From: Flavobacteriaceae bacterium
GTDB lineage: Bacteria; Bacteroidota; Bacteroidia; Flavobacteriales; Flavobacteriaceae
Direction: 5' to 3'
Length of the DNA: 7,922 nucleotides
NCBI GenBank assembly: GCA_018672145.1
Contig: JABHGH010000129.1
Span: 1-7,922 of the forward strand
A program made the position numbers and the translations under genes. This document shows, piece after piece, positions 1 to 5,491 of the stretch; position 1 is the stretch's first letter; every line of letters begins with the position of its first letter. Below the pieces are notes generated by a model. That model was not told the origin of the DNA. It made no database searches and worked only from the letters and a program-made list of their open reading frames with translations.

Positions 1-69
1 CCGTTCTTACACTATTATTCGATGGGTAAATCCGATAATATCTACACGATTGCTAAAGAAATCTTTTAA
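1..69 (+). CDS. C-terminal end of an unidentified protein (partial)
   Basis: An open frame enters from the left edge and ends at a TAA at 67-69, giving 22 visible residues that include HYYSMGKSDNIYTIAKEIF. The composition looks like an ordinary soluble protein end, and the other two plus-strand frames read less like protein. The frame stops nine bases before the stop codon of the minus-strand gene at 79, so the two genes would converge. I do not recognise the family from so short a tail. No terminator hairpin is visible between the two stops. Confidence 0.4.
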   Translation, partial: PFLHYYSMGKSDNIYTIAKEIF

Positions 70-78
70 CTCTTAGCC

Positions 79-540
79 TTAGCAGCATCCCGATTGAGGA
101 TCGCATTGAAGACCTTTGGCCGTTAGTCTCACTTTTGGTTTTTGTTCCGGCACAATACACTGGTCTTTTGCCAAGCAATCTGTTTGGGTTGCAACGAGTT
201 GAAATGTCCCGTTTTGAAACGACACACGGTATTTGCCGATCGTTCCTTGTTGATATTCGATTTCCACCTCTTCATCTGGTAAAGACAGCTGCCTTTCAGA
301 TGCTTTTATGATATCAAGAAGTTTTTTAGGATGCAGCCGATGTTCAGTGTCTTCCGCATACCACAATTGCATGGACACTAGACGAGATATACGAATCGTT
401 CCACCGCAATCAATGAAGCTTTTTTGGAGTTCACCAACTTCAGTCAAATGCACATGAGCAGGTACTTGTTTGCCTTGAGGCAAAACAAACTGTAGGGAAT
501 CAAGCTTTGAAAGAGCGGATTTAAAAGCACTTAATTTCAT
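79..540 (-). CDS. DUF6428 family protein
   Basis: A 153-residue protein that I recognise as the DUF6428 family of Bacteroidota. The function is not established; from memory, members often sit beside arsR and arsenic-resistance genes. Visible hallmarks are PAHVHLTEVG (residues 28-37), FIDCGGTIR (42-50), QLWYAEDTEHRLHP (58-71), IEYQQGTIGKY (95-105), CLAKDQC (122-128) and the terminal SGCC (150-153). Cys45, Cys122, Cys128, Cys146, Cys152, Cys153 with His29 and His31 could form a metal or thiol site, which is inference. There is no signal peptide. The ATG at 538-540 is chosen because the family begins at MKLS; an in-frame extension to 663 would add 41 hydrophobic, low-complexity residues read from the neighbouring gene. 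It lies 40 bases downstream of the lipoprotein gene on the same strand and may be cotranscribed with it. No ars gene is present in this window. Confidence 0.87.
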   Translation of the reverse strand: MKLSAFKSALSKLDSLQFVLPQGKQVPAHVHLTEVGELQKSFIDCGGTIRISRLVSMQLWYAEDTEHRLHPKKLLDIIKASERQLSLPDEEVEIEYQQGTIGKYRVSFQNGTFQLVATQTDCLAKDQCIVPEQKPKVRLTAKGLQCDPQSGCC

Positions 541-580
541 AGTAAAAAAGTATAGTATTATGAAGATTCGAAAAAAAAAA

Positions 581-1345
581 TTAGTTGAGAATATTTTGAA
601 GCACTTCGTAATAGCGATCCGCAATAAAAACAGCACCGTTTTTATTGTAATGAATATCATCAAAAAGATAGTCGTCCAAAAATCCAGTGTGCATGTTGAC
701 GGGGATCACTTGCGAATTCGCATCAGACTGTTCAATAGCGATGGACGAAATATCATCAATTGCTTGGGTAAACAGTTCGTTCAGTTCAGGGGTCATAAAG
801 TCTGTTCTCCCAGGGGCAAGTAACTCAATGACGATAGTTATATCGGGATTGACTTGTTGCAATAGATCAATGATTGCATTGACGTTTTCAATAACATCGA
901 CATAGGGCAGGTCGTTTAAAAGATCATTTCCGCCTGGAGAACTAAACAAAACAATGTCTGGCACACCGGCTTTTTCAAGTGAAGCAGCTAAGTCTTCAAG
1001 GATTTGCCCTGATGTCCAACCTCCTTTACCTTGGTGATCGGTATCAAAAGGAATACCCTGATAGTCGGAGTAAAAACCAATCTCGACCTCAGTGCCAATA
1101 AAATCAAAACTCCAACCGCCGTCAACAAGATCCTTCCAGAGTTCATAACGGTAACTTTCGAAAATAGGACTAAGCCCTTGTATACGTGAAGCGCCCAGTG
1201 GCATAATCTTGTTTACCGCATGAGGTTGGTTTTGGTCGTTGGAATAGTCTGTATCGTCTGTTTCACAACCTATGAATAAAAGTGCACTCGCACATATAAA
1301 CATAAAAAAAAGGAGTTGTTTAACTGAAAAAAAAGTAGATATCAT
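581..1345 (-). CDS. SGNH/GDSL-family hydrolase lipoprotein
   Basis: A 254-residue secreted lipoprotein, probably an esterase or deacetylase of the SGNH superfamily; the substrate is unknown, though related Bacteroidota proteins are often linked to polysaccharide esters. Residues 8-26 form a lipoprotein signal ending in LFIGC with Cys27 as the lipidated residue. The following ETDDTD resembles the acidic lipoprotein export signal that sends Bacteroidota lipoproteins to the cell surface. Block I is IMPLGASRIQG (47-57) with the likely nucleophile Ser53; the usual GDS is GAS here. GKGGWTSGQI (106-115) matches the Gly of block II, SPGGND (136-141) supplies Asn140 of block III, and DDIHYN (229-234) supplies the Asp229-x-x-His232 pair of block V. 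The catalytic set is therefore complete and the gene looks intact. The ATG at 1343-1345 begins directly before the signal peptide. It is divergent from the aromatic operon; the best upstream promoter candidate is a weak TACGTTTA near 1370-1377 on the minus strand. Confidence 0.9.
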   Translation of the reverse strand: MISTFFSVKQLLFFMFICASALLFIGCETDDTDYSNDQNQPHAVNKIMPLGASRIQGLSPIFESYRYELWKDLVDGGWSFDFIGTEVEIGFYSDYQGIPFDTDHQGKGGWTSGQILEDLAASLEKAGVPDIVLFSSPGGNDLLNDLPYVDVIENVNAIIDLLQQVNPDITIVIELLAPGRTDFMTPELNELFTQAIDDISSIAIEQSDANSQVIPVNMHTGFLDDYLFDDIHYNKNGAVFIADRYYEVLQNILN

Positions 1346-1397
1346 AGTGTTTAGGGTTCATTATCTTGGTAAACGTACAAAAAAAAACATGCAATCA

Positions 1398-1428
1398 TTT
1401 GTTTTTATGCCATGCTATATTACATTTG
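1398..1428 (+). promoter_or_regulatory. Bacteroidota-type sigma-A promoter of the aromatic operon
   Basis: TTTG at 1398-1401 (-33 element) and TACATTTG at 1421-1428 (-7 element) are separated by 19 bases. Both match the consensus TTTG / TAnnTTTG of the Bacteroidota housekeeping sigma factor, and the spacing is within its usual range. Transcription should begin a few bases after 1428, around 1433-1437, which places the start at or just before the ATG of the leader peptide at 1437. Confidence 0.72.
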
Positions 1429-1436
1429 CATTCGTT

Positions 1437-1502
1437 ATGAACAACAAGTTTTATTATTACAGTGCTTTTTATTACTCCAAAACGGATCAGGGCACTTTGT
1501 AA
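1437..1502 (+). CDS. Tyr/Phe-rich leader peptide of the attenuator
   Basis: A 21-codon reading frame (ATG 1437, TAA 1500-1502). Residues 5-8 are F-Y-Y-Y and residues 11-13 are F-Y-Y, so five Tyr and two Phe codons are packed into nine positions (1449-1475), with no Trp. This is the composition of a regulatory leader peptide whose translation rate reports charged tRNA-Tyr and tRNA-Phe, and the genes downstream make exactly those amino acids. The stop codon directly abuts the antiterminator strand, so a ribosome finishing the peptide would cover it. The frame is open further upstream, but those codons lie in the promoter and should not be transcribed. No Shine-Dalgarno is possible if transcription starts near 1435. 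The analogous E. coli gene is pheL, but there is no sign of homology, so no symbol is given. Confidence 0.87.
   Translation: MNNKFYYYSAFYYSKTDQGTL
1461..1496 (+). promoter_or_regulatory. anti-antiterminator hairpin (segments 1:2)
   Basis: AGTGCTTT (1461-1468) can pair with AGGGCACT (1489-1496) over eight base pairs, two of them G-U, with a 20-base loop that holds a minor TCC/GGA stem (1476-1478 with 1484-1486). Strand 1 lies between the two Tyr/Phe codon blocks. A ribosome stalled at codons 5-8 would cover it and release strand 2 for antitermination. It is the weakest of the three helices and was found by hand-pairing, not by folding software. Confidence 0.6.
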
Positions 1503-1540
1503 CGTAAACATAAACGAAACAAAATACAATAAAGTCCTGA
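1487..1540 (+). promoter_or_regulatory. antiterminator hairpin (segments 2:3)
   Basis: TCAGG-GC-ACTTTGT (1487-1500) can pair with ATAAAGTCCTGA (1529-1540). This gives about 12 base pairs, one of them G-U, interrupted by a two-base bulge (G1492, C1493). Strand 2 is an imperfect copy of the right arm of the terminator (TCAGGACTTT), so it competes for the same left arm. Forming this helix precludes the terminator. Strand 2 overlaps codons 17-21 and the first base of the stop codon of the leader peptide, so rapid translation to the stop would block it and allow termination. Confidence 0.78.
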
Positions 1541-1563
1541 CCAACACTCAGGACTTTTTTTTT
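1531..1563 (+). terminator. intrinsic terminator of the attenuator (segments 3:4)
   Basis: AAAGTCCTGA (1531-1540) and TCAGGACTTT (1548-1557) form a perfect ten-base-pair stem with a seven-base loop CCAACAC. A run of nine T (1555-1563) follows, the first three of them inside the stem. It lies upstream of the first structural gene, so it must be a conditional terminator, not the end of a transcription unit. The T-run ends three bases before the pheA ATG at 1567. Confidence 0.9.
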
Positions 1564-1566
1564 GAT

Positions 1567-2391
1567 ATGAGCAATACAGTCGCAATACAAGGAATTAAAG
1601 GGTCGTTTCACGATCAAGTTGCAAAAGACTACTACAGCAACTCACTGCCGTTGTTGGAGTGTGATTCTTTTGATACTCTTGTCAAGTCGGTCGTTAATGG
1701 AAGCTGCTCTCAAGCAGTCATGGCGATCGAAAACTCTATTGCTGGATCGATACTCCCAAACTACGCCTTGCTTGATCAACACAATTTGGTTATCGTAGGA
1801 GAGCATTTTTTGGGCATTGAACACCATTTCATGGCATTGCCTGGGCAAACGATCGCAGACATTTTAGAAGTACATTCACACCCAATGGCATTGCTGCAGT
1901 GTAAAACGTTTTTTCAAGCGCATCCACACATCAAATTGGTTGAGAGTTCAGATACAGCCGCCGTTGCAAAGGAAATCAGTGACAACGATCAGCTTGGAAA
2001 AGGTGCTATCGCCAGTCAGCGTGCTGCAGAGTTGTATGGGTTAGACGTATTGGGTTCTTCCATTCAAACGATCAAAAACAATGTAACACGATTTGTGATT
2101 GTGCAACAAGAAGCAAATGAGAATCCTGAAAATATTTCAAAGGCTGCATGGAAGTTTGTTTTGGACCACAAACGAGGAAGTCTAGCAACAGCACTTAATG
2201 TGGTGAGTGATTGTAATTTAAACCTCACAAAAATTCAGTCTTTACCAGTGATTGAGACGCCTGGTAAATATGCCTTTTTTGTGGATGTCACTTTTGACAA
2301 TCCAGCAGACTATCACAAGGCCAAATCATTAATGGAAATCATGGCGACTTCTTTTAAAATATTGGGAGAATACAAATCAAGTACAAGATGA
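1567..2391 (+). CDS. pheA: prephenate dehydratase
   Basis: A monofunctional prephenate dehydratase of 274 residues that converts prephenate to phenylpyruvate in phenylalanine synthesis. The catalytic domain (about 1-180) shows GIKGSFH (9-15), ENSIAGSI (55-62), SHPMALLQC (104-112), DTAAVAKE (129-136), GAIASQRAAELYG (146-158) and the NNVTRF motif with the essential Thr174-Arg175-Phe176. A C-terminal ACT domain (about 195-274) begins at GSLATALNV, as expected for feedback control by phenylalanine; the usual ESRP motif reads QSLP (224-227). No chorismate mutase domain is attached; that activity is fused to the DAHP synthase downstream. The ATG at 1567 is chosen because the family starts just before AIQGIKGSFH; the in-frame extension to 1462 would be translated from the leader and terminator. 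No Shine-Dalgarno precedes it, only the U-tract. The stop overlaps the next start (ATGA). Confidence 0.97.
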   Translation: MSNTVAIQGIKGSFHDQVAKDYYSNSLPLLECDSFDTLVKSVVNGSCSQAVMAIENSIAGSILPNYALLDQHNLVIVGEHFLGIEHHFMALPGQTIADILEVHSHPMALLQCKTFFQAHPHIKLVESSDTAAVAKEISDNDQLGKGAIASQRAAELYGLDVLGSSIQTIKNNVTRFVIVQQEANENPENISKAAWKFVLDHKRGSLATALNVVSDCNLNLTKIQSLPVIETPGKYAFFVDVTFDNPADYHKAKSLMEIMATSFKILGEYKSSTR

Positions 2392-3533
2392 CAGCACGTA
2401 GATTAGAGAGTGTCCAGGAGTATTATTTCTCCAAAAAGCTACGTGAAGTGCGTGGAATGGTTGCTGCAGGTAAGCCCGTTATTAACATGGGTATTGGAAG
2501 TCCAGATTTGCCACCACCCGAGGAAGTGGTTAAAGCACTTGTTGAAAGCATGGCACATCCAACTGCACACAAATACCAAAGTTATCAAGGAATTCCTGCC
2601 CTACGCGAGGCAATGGCAGATTTTTACAAAAGGAGCTATGGAGTGACTCTCAATCCAGAAAATGAAATTTTACCCTTACTAGGCTCTAAAGAAGGTATTA
2701 TGCACATTTCGATGGCATTTCTTAACCCAGGGGATAAAGTGCTTGTACCTAATCCGGGCTATCCGACCTATACGTCAGTGAGTCGATTGGTCGAAGCAGA
2801 CCCCGTATTCTATAACCTTGATGCGGACCACGGATGGCAACCCAATTTTGCTGAACTCAACCAGCTCGATTGCTCCAACATTCGTTTGATGTGGGTCAAT
2901 TATCCACATATGCCTACAGGAGCAAGTGCAAGCGATGATACTCTTTCGAAGCTAGTTGCTTGGGCAAAACAAAATGACATCATTTTGGTCAACGATAACC
3001 CTTACAGCTTTGTTCTTACGGACAATCCGCTTAGTATTCTAGATGGCTTGGAAGATAAGTCTCACTTGATGGAGCTCAATTCTTTGAGCAAATCCTTCAA
3101 TATGGCTGGCTGGCGTATAGGTATGTTGAGCGGGTCAAAGGAAAATATCGCAAACGTCTTAAAGGTTAAAAGTAATATGGACTCGGGGATGTTCTATGGT
3201 ATTCAACATGGTGCTATTGCTGCTCTGAGACAACCAGCGTCTTGGTTTGACGGCATCAATAAGACCTATCGTGAGCGTAGAGAACGCATCTGGGAATTGG
3301 CAGAAACGATGGGCTGTCAATTTGATAAAAACAATAGTGGAATGTTTGTTTGGGCAAAGTTACCATCGGAACAAAACGACAGTGAAGCTTTTATCGATCA
3401 GTTGTTGCAAGAAAAGAACATTTTTCTTGCACCAGGAACCATATTTGGTACCGCAGGTGCGGGGTATATCCGTTTTTCACTTTGCGTTCCTGTCGAGCAA
3501 ATCAATGAAGCAATAATACGTTGGAAAGGATGA
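2388..3533 (+). CDS. class I/II PLP-dependent aminotransferase of aromatic synthesis
   Basis: A 381-residue fold-type I aminotransferase, cytosolic and PLP-dependent. Key features are GIGSPDLPPP (35-44), YQSYQGIPALREAM (63-76), PNPGYPTY (121-128), NYPHMPTGA (171-179, with Asn171), NDNPY (202-206, Asp203 and Tyr206 at the cofactor), SLSKSFNMAGWRIG (232-245) with Schiff-base Lys235, and IRFSLC (361-366) with Arg362 as the probable carboxylate-binding arginine. The canonical NPTG reads MPTG. It sits between pheA and tyrA with four-base ATGA overlaps on both sides, which indicates transamination of phenylpyruvate and 4-hydroxyphenylpyruvate. Prephenate transamination (arogenate route) is an alternative, because related Bacteroidota/Chlorobi enzymes are known to have that activity. 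The exact substrate cannot be read from the sequence. Many databases would label it an aspartate aminotransferase or LL-diaminopimelate-like enzyme. Confidence 0.94.
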   Translation: MTARRLESVQEYYFSKKLREVRGMVAAGKPVINMGIGSPDLPPPEEVVKALVESMAHPTAHKYQSYQGIPALREAMADFYKRSYGVTLNPENEILPLLGSKEGIMHISMAFLNPGDKVLVPNPGYPTYTSVSRLVEADPVFYNLDADHGWQPNFAELNQLDCSNIRLMWVNYPHMPTGASASDDTLSKLVAWAKQNDIILVNDNPYSFVLTDNPLSILDGLEDKSHLMELNSLSKSFNMAGWRIGMLSGSKENIANVLKVKSNMDSGMFYGIQHGAIAALRQPASWFDGINKTYRERRERIWELAETMGCQFDKNNSGMFVWAKLPSEQNDSEAFIDQLLQEKNIFLAPGTIFGTAGAGYIRFSLCVPVEQINEAIIRWKG

Positions 3534-4393
3534 AAGTAGGATTGATCGGAGTTGGCTTAATGAATGGATCCTTGGCAATGGATATGCAAAGCGTTTACGA
3601 TACGGTTTCTATTCACGGAATCAGTCGTAGAGAAACAACCTTGCAACGTGCTTTAGACTTAGGCGTCATTGATTATAAAGCAACCTTGGTGGATTTGAGT
3701 GAAATGGATTTGGTCTCCATCGCTATCCCTGTTGAGGCCACCGAATCACTCTTGCCTAAAGTGCTTGATGCCGTTGGATCAAACACCTTGGTCATCGATA
3801 TGGGATCAACCAAAGCGGGAATATGTGAAGCGGTAGCGGAACATCCAAAACGCAATCAGTTTTTGGCATGCCACCCAATTGCAGGAACCGAATTTTCAGG
3901 CCCAGAAGCAGCTATTCGTGGACTTTACAAAGGCAAGGTCAATATGCTTTGTGAGTCAAATAAAACACGTCCTGATTTGTTAGATCGTGCACTTTCTATT
4001 TTCACTTCCTTGGGAATGGTGATTCGTGAGATCGACCCCCTTGAGCACGACCGACACATTGCTTATGTGTCGCACTTGTCACACATCTCATCTTTCATGT
4101 TAGGCAAAACAGTGATGGAAAAAGAAGAAGATGAGCAAAATATTTTTGACATGGCGGGAAGTGGATTTTCCTCTACTGTTCGTTTGGCAAAAAGTTCACC
4201 CGAGATGTGGATGCCCATCTTTAAGCAAAATAAGAAAAACGTATTGGAAACACTCGATGAGTACATTGCAAATTTGGAGCATTTCAAATCCCTATTGATC
4301 AATGATGACTATACGACGTTATCCGATGAAATGAAAGAAATTAATAACATAACACATATTTTAAAACCTGAAACAAATACAAATGGAAAATAA
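3530..4393 (+). CDS. tyrA: prephenate dehydrogenase
   Basis: A 287-residue TyrA protein that oxidatively decarboxylates prephenate to 4-hydroxyphenylpyruvate for tyrosine. The N-terminal Rossmann domain begins with GLIGVGLMNGSLA (4-16), carrying the glycine-rich loop. At the end of beta-2, where NAD-dependent enzymes usually have Asp, the sequence reads GISRRE (30-35), which hints at NADP preference. DMGSTK (90-95) and CHPIAGTEFSG (114-124, His115) mark the active site, and the helical C-terminal domain has EHDRHIAYVSHLSHISSFM (172-190) with His182 and His185. There is no ACT or chorismate mutase domain. The ATG at 3530 overlaps the upstream stop as ATGA; an in-frame TTG at 3521 is less likely because the Rossmann strand would then be preceded by extra residues read from the previous gene. 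Its end overlaps the next gene by 11 bases. Confidence 0.95.
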   Translation: MKVGLIGVGLMNGSLAMDMQSVYDTVSIHGISRRETTLQRALDLGVIDYKATLVDLSEMDLVSIAIPVEATESLLPKVLDAVGSNTLVIDMGSTKAGICEAVAEHPKRNQFLACHPIAGTEFSGPEAAIRGLYKGKVNMLCESNKTRPDLLDRALSIFTSLGMVIREIDPLEHDRHIAYVSHLSHISSFMLGKTVMEKEEDEQNIFDMAGSGFSSTVRLAKSSPEMWMPIFKQNKKNVLETLDEYIANLEHFKSLLINDDYTTLSDEMKEINNITHILKPETNTNGK

Positions 4394-5465
4394 TAAAGCT
4401 ATGGGTCAATGGCTAAATGCCTTTGATCTCCCGCACCCCCTCGTGATTGCTGGTCCTTGTAGTGCAGAGACTGAAGAACAAGTGATGGATATCGCACATC
4501 AACTCAAGGATACCGATGCAACGATTTATCGCGCGGGAATTTGGAAGCCAAGAACCCGCCCTGGAAACTTTGAAGGAGTTGGTGCCATAGGACTAAAGTG
4601 GTTGCAACGCGTTAAAGAAGAAACGGGTTTGATGACAGCAACAGAAGTTGCAAATAAAGACCATGTCAAACTCGCACTAGAAGCCGATGTCGATGTTTTG
4701 TGGATTGGAGCACGCTCAACAGTGAGCCCGTTTATTGTGCAAGAGATTGCAGACGCACTTGAGGGCACAGACAAAATCGTTTTGGTCAAAAACCCAGTAA
4801 ATCCAGACTTGGCACTTTGGCTAGGTGGTATTGAACGTTTATACACGGCAAACATCAAAAATTTAGGCGTAATTCACCGCGGATTTTCGAGTTATGCAAA
4901 AACTAAATACCGTAACAATCCCGAATGGCAATTGGCAATTGAATTGCAAAACCGATTCCCAGACCTTCCTTTGATTTGCGACCCATCTCACATTTGTGGT
5001 CGTCGGGACACTCTTCAAGATGTTTCACAAACAGCATTGGATTTGAATTTTGATGGTTTGATGATTGAAACACACCGTGACCCTGACAATGCCTGGAGCG
5101 ATGCTGCCCAGCAAATCACACCTGACACTTTGGTTCAGATGATGGAGGACCTTCGTATTCGTAAAACAACTGCAGAGGCGGAAAGCTATGTGAGTAAGCT
5201 CGACACGCTACGTGCCCAAATCGATGTGATTGATCACAGTATTCTAGAAATTCTTGGGAAAAGAATGAATGTTTCTGTTGATATCGGAAATCTTAAAAAG
5301 GAACATAATGTAGCCGTTTTACAGTCCAAGCGTTGGAACGAGATTTTGGGTAGAATGGTTCTTGAAGGAGAAAGCCAAGGATTGAGCGAGGAGTTTGTTC
5401 TTCGTATGTTTAAAGCGATTCACCAAGAGTCAATTAATCATCAAGAGCAAGTAGTTAACCGTTGA
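4383..5465 (+). CDS. aroF: bifunctional DAHP synthase / chorismate mutase
   Basis: A 360-residue fusion. Residues 1-262 are a type I-beta 3-deoxy-7-phosphoheptulonate synthase, the entry step of the shikimate pathway (phosphoenolpyruvate plus erythrose 4-phosphate). Residues about 268-355 are an AroQ-type chorismate mutase that makes prephenate. DAHP synthase motifs are AGPCSAET (23-30, metal ligand Cys26), GIWKPRTRP (52-60), EVANKDHV (88-95), WIGARST (107-113), KNPVNPDL (136-143), GVIHRGFSSY (162-171), CDPSHICGRRD (199-209, His203) and IETHRDPDNAWSD (228-240, Glu229). The mutase helix has LRAQIDVIDHSILEILGKR (276-294), then RWNEI and KAIHQESI. In studied relatives from Porphyromonas and Prevotella the C-terminal mutase also relays inhibition by prephenate. 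The ATG at 4383 lies inside the end of tyrA, so translation is probably coupled. Symbols vary (aroA(Q), aroG, pheB); aroF is used loosely. Confidence 0.97.
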   Translation: MENNKAMGQWLNAFDLPHPLVIAGPCSAETEEQVMDIAHQLKDTDATIYRAGIWKPRTRPGNFEGVGAIGLKWLQRVKEETGLMTATEVANKDHVKLALEADVDVLWIGARSTVSPFIVQEIADALEGTDKIVLVKNPVNPDLALWLGGIERLYTANIKNLGVIHRGFSSYAKTKYRNNPEWQLAIELQNRFPDLPLICDPSHICGRRDTLQDVSQTALDLNFDGLMIETHRDPDNAWSDAAQQITPDTLVQMMEDLRIRKTTAEAESYVSKLDTLRAQIDVIDHSILEILGKRMNVSVDIGNLKKEHNVAVLQSKRWNEILGRMVLEGESQGLSEEFVLRMFKAIHQESINHQEQVVNR

Positions 5466-5488
5466 TGGATAAAAATCTTACCTTGTAA
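5465..5488 (+). other. seven-codon mini-ORF between DAHP synthase and rsgA
   Basis: An ATG at 5465-5467 overlaps the TGA of the upstream gene (TGATG) and opens seven codons (MDKNLTL) ended by TAA at 5486-5488, three bases before the GTG of rsgA and in the same frame. It could be a stop-restart relay that couples rsgA translation to the gene before it, or the remnant of an older rsgA start. It may equally be chance, since overlaps of stop and ATG are common in this operon. Confidence 0.3.
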
Positions 5489-5491
5489 GCT

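Noticed and set aside
571..583. Ten-T run after the lipoprotein stop codon on the minus strand as an intrinsic terminator
   Set aside because: No stable hairpin lies directly before the run; the only inverted repeat (GAAG-TG-CTTC, about 597-606) is too short, has a two-base loop and is too far away.
541..663. In-frame N-terminal extension of the DUF6428 gene with a hydrophobic segment
   Set aside because: The extra 41 residues come from a poly-A/T-rich spacer and the end of the lipoprotein gene read in another frame. The family begins at the ATG at 538-540.
1346..1397. Strong promoter for the divergent lipoprotein gene
   Set aside because: The best minus-strand match, TACGTTTA, deviates from TAnnTTTG and has no TTG at proper spacing, so no separate feature is called.
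1272..1436. Upstream in-frame extension of the leader peptide
   Set aside because: It lies antisense to the lipoprotein gene and inside the promoter, so it should not be part of the transcript.
1462..1566. Longer pheA start giving 35 extra residues
   Set aside because: The extension is read out of frame through the leader peptide and straight through the terminator hairpin. The conserved PheA N-terminus starts at 1567.
1437..1566. T-box or other riboswitch instead of a leader-peptide attenuator
   Set aside because: No T-box-like conserved bulge or long specifier stem is visible, the leader is too short, and the dense Tyr/Phe codons plus matched alternative stems explain the region better.
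4526..4858. 110-codon minus-strand open frame inside the DAHP synthase gene
   Set aside because: It is antisense to strongly conserved coding sequence, has no recognisable motif and no start context; a shadow of the real gene.
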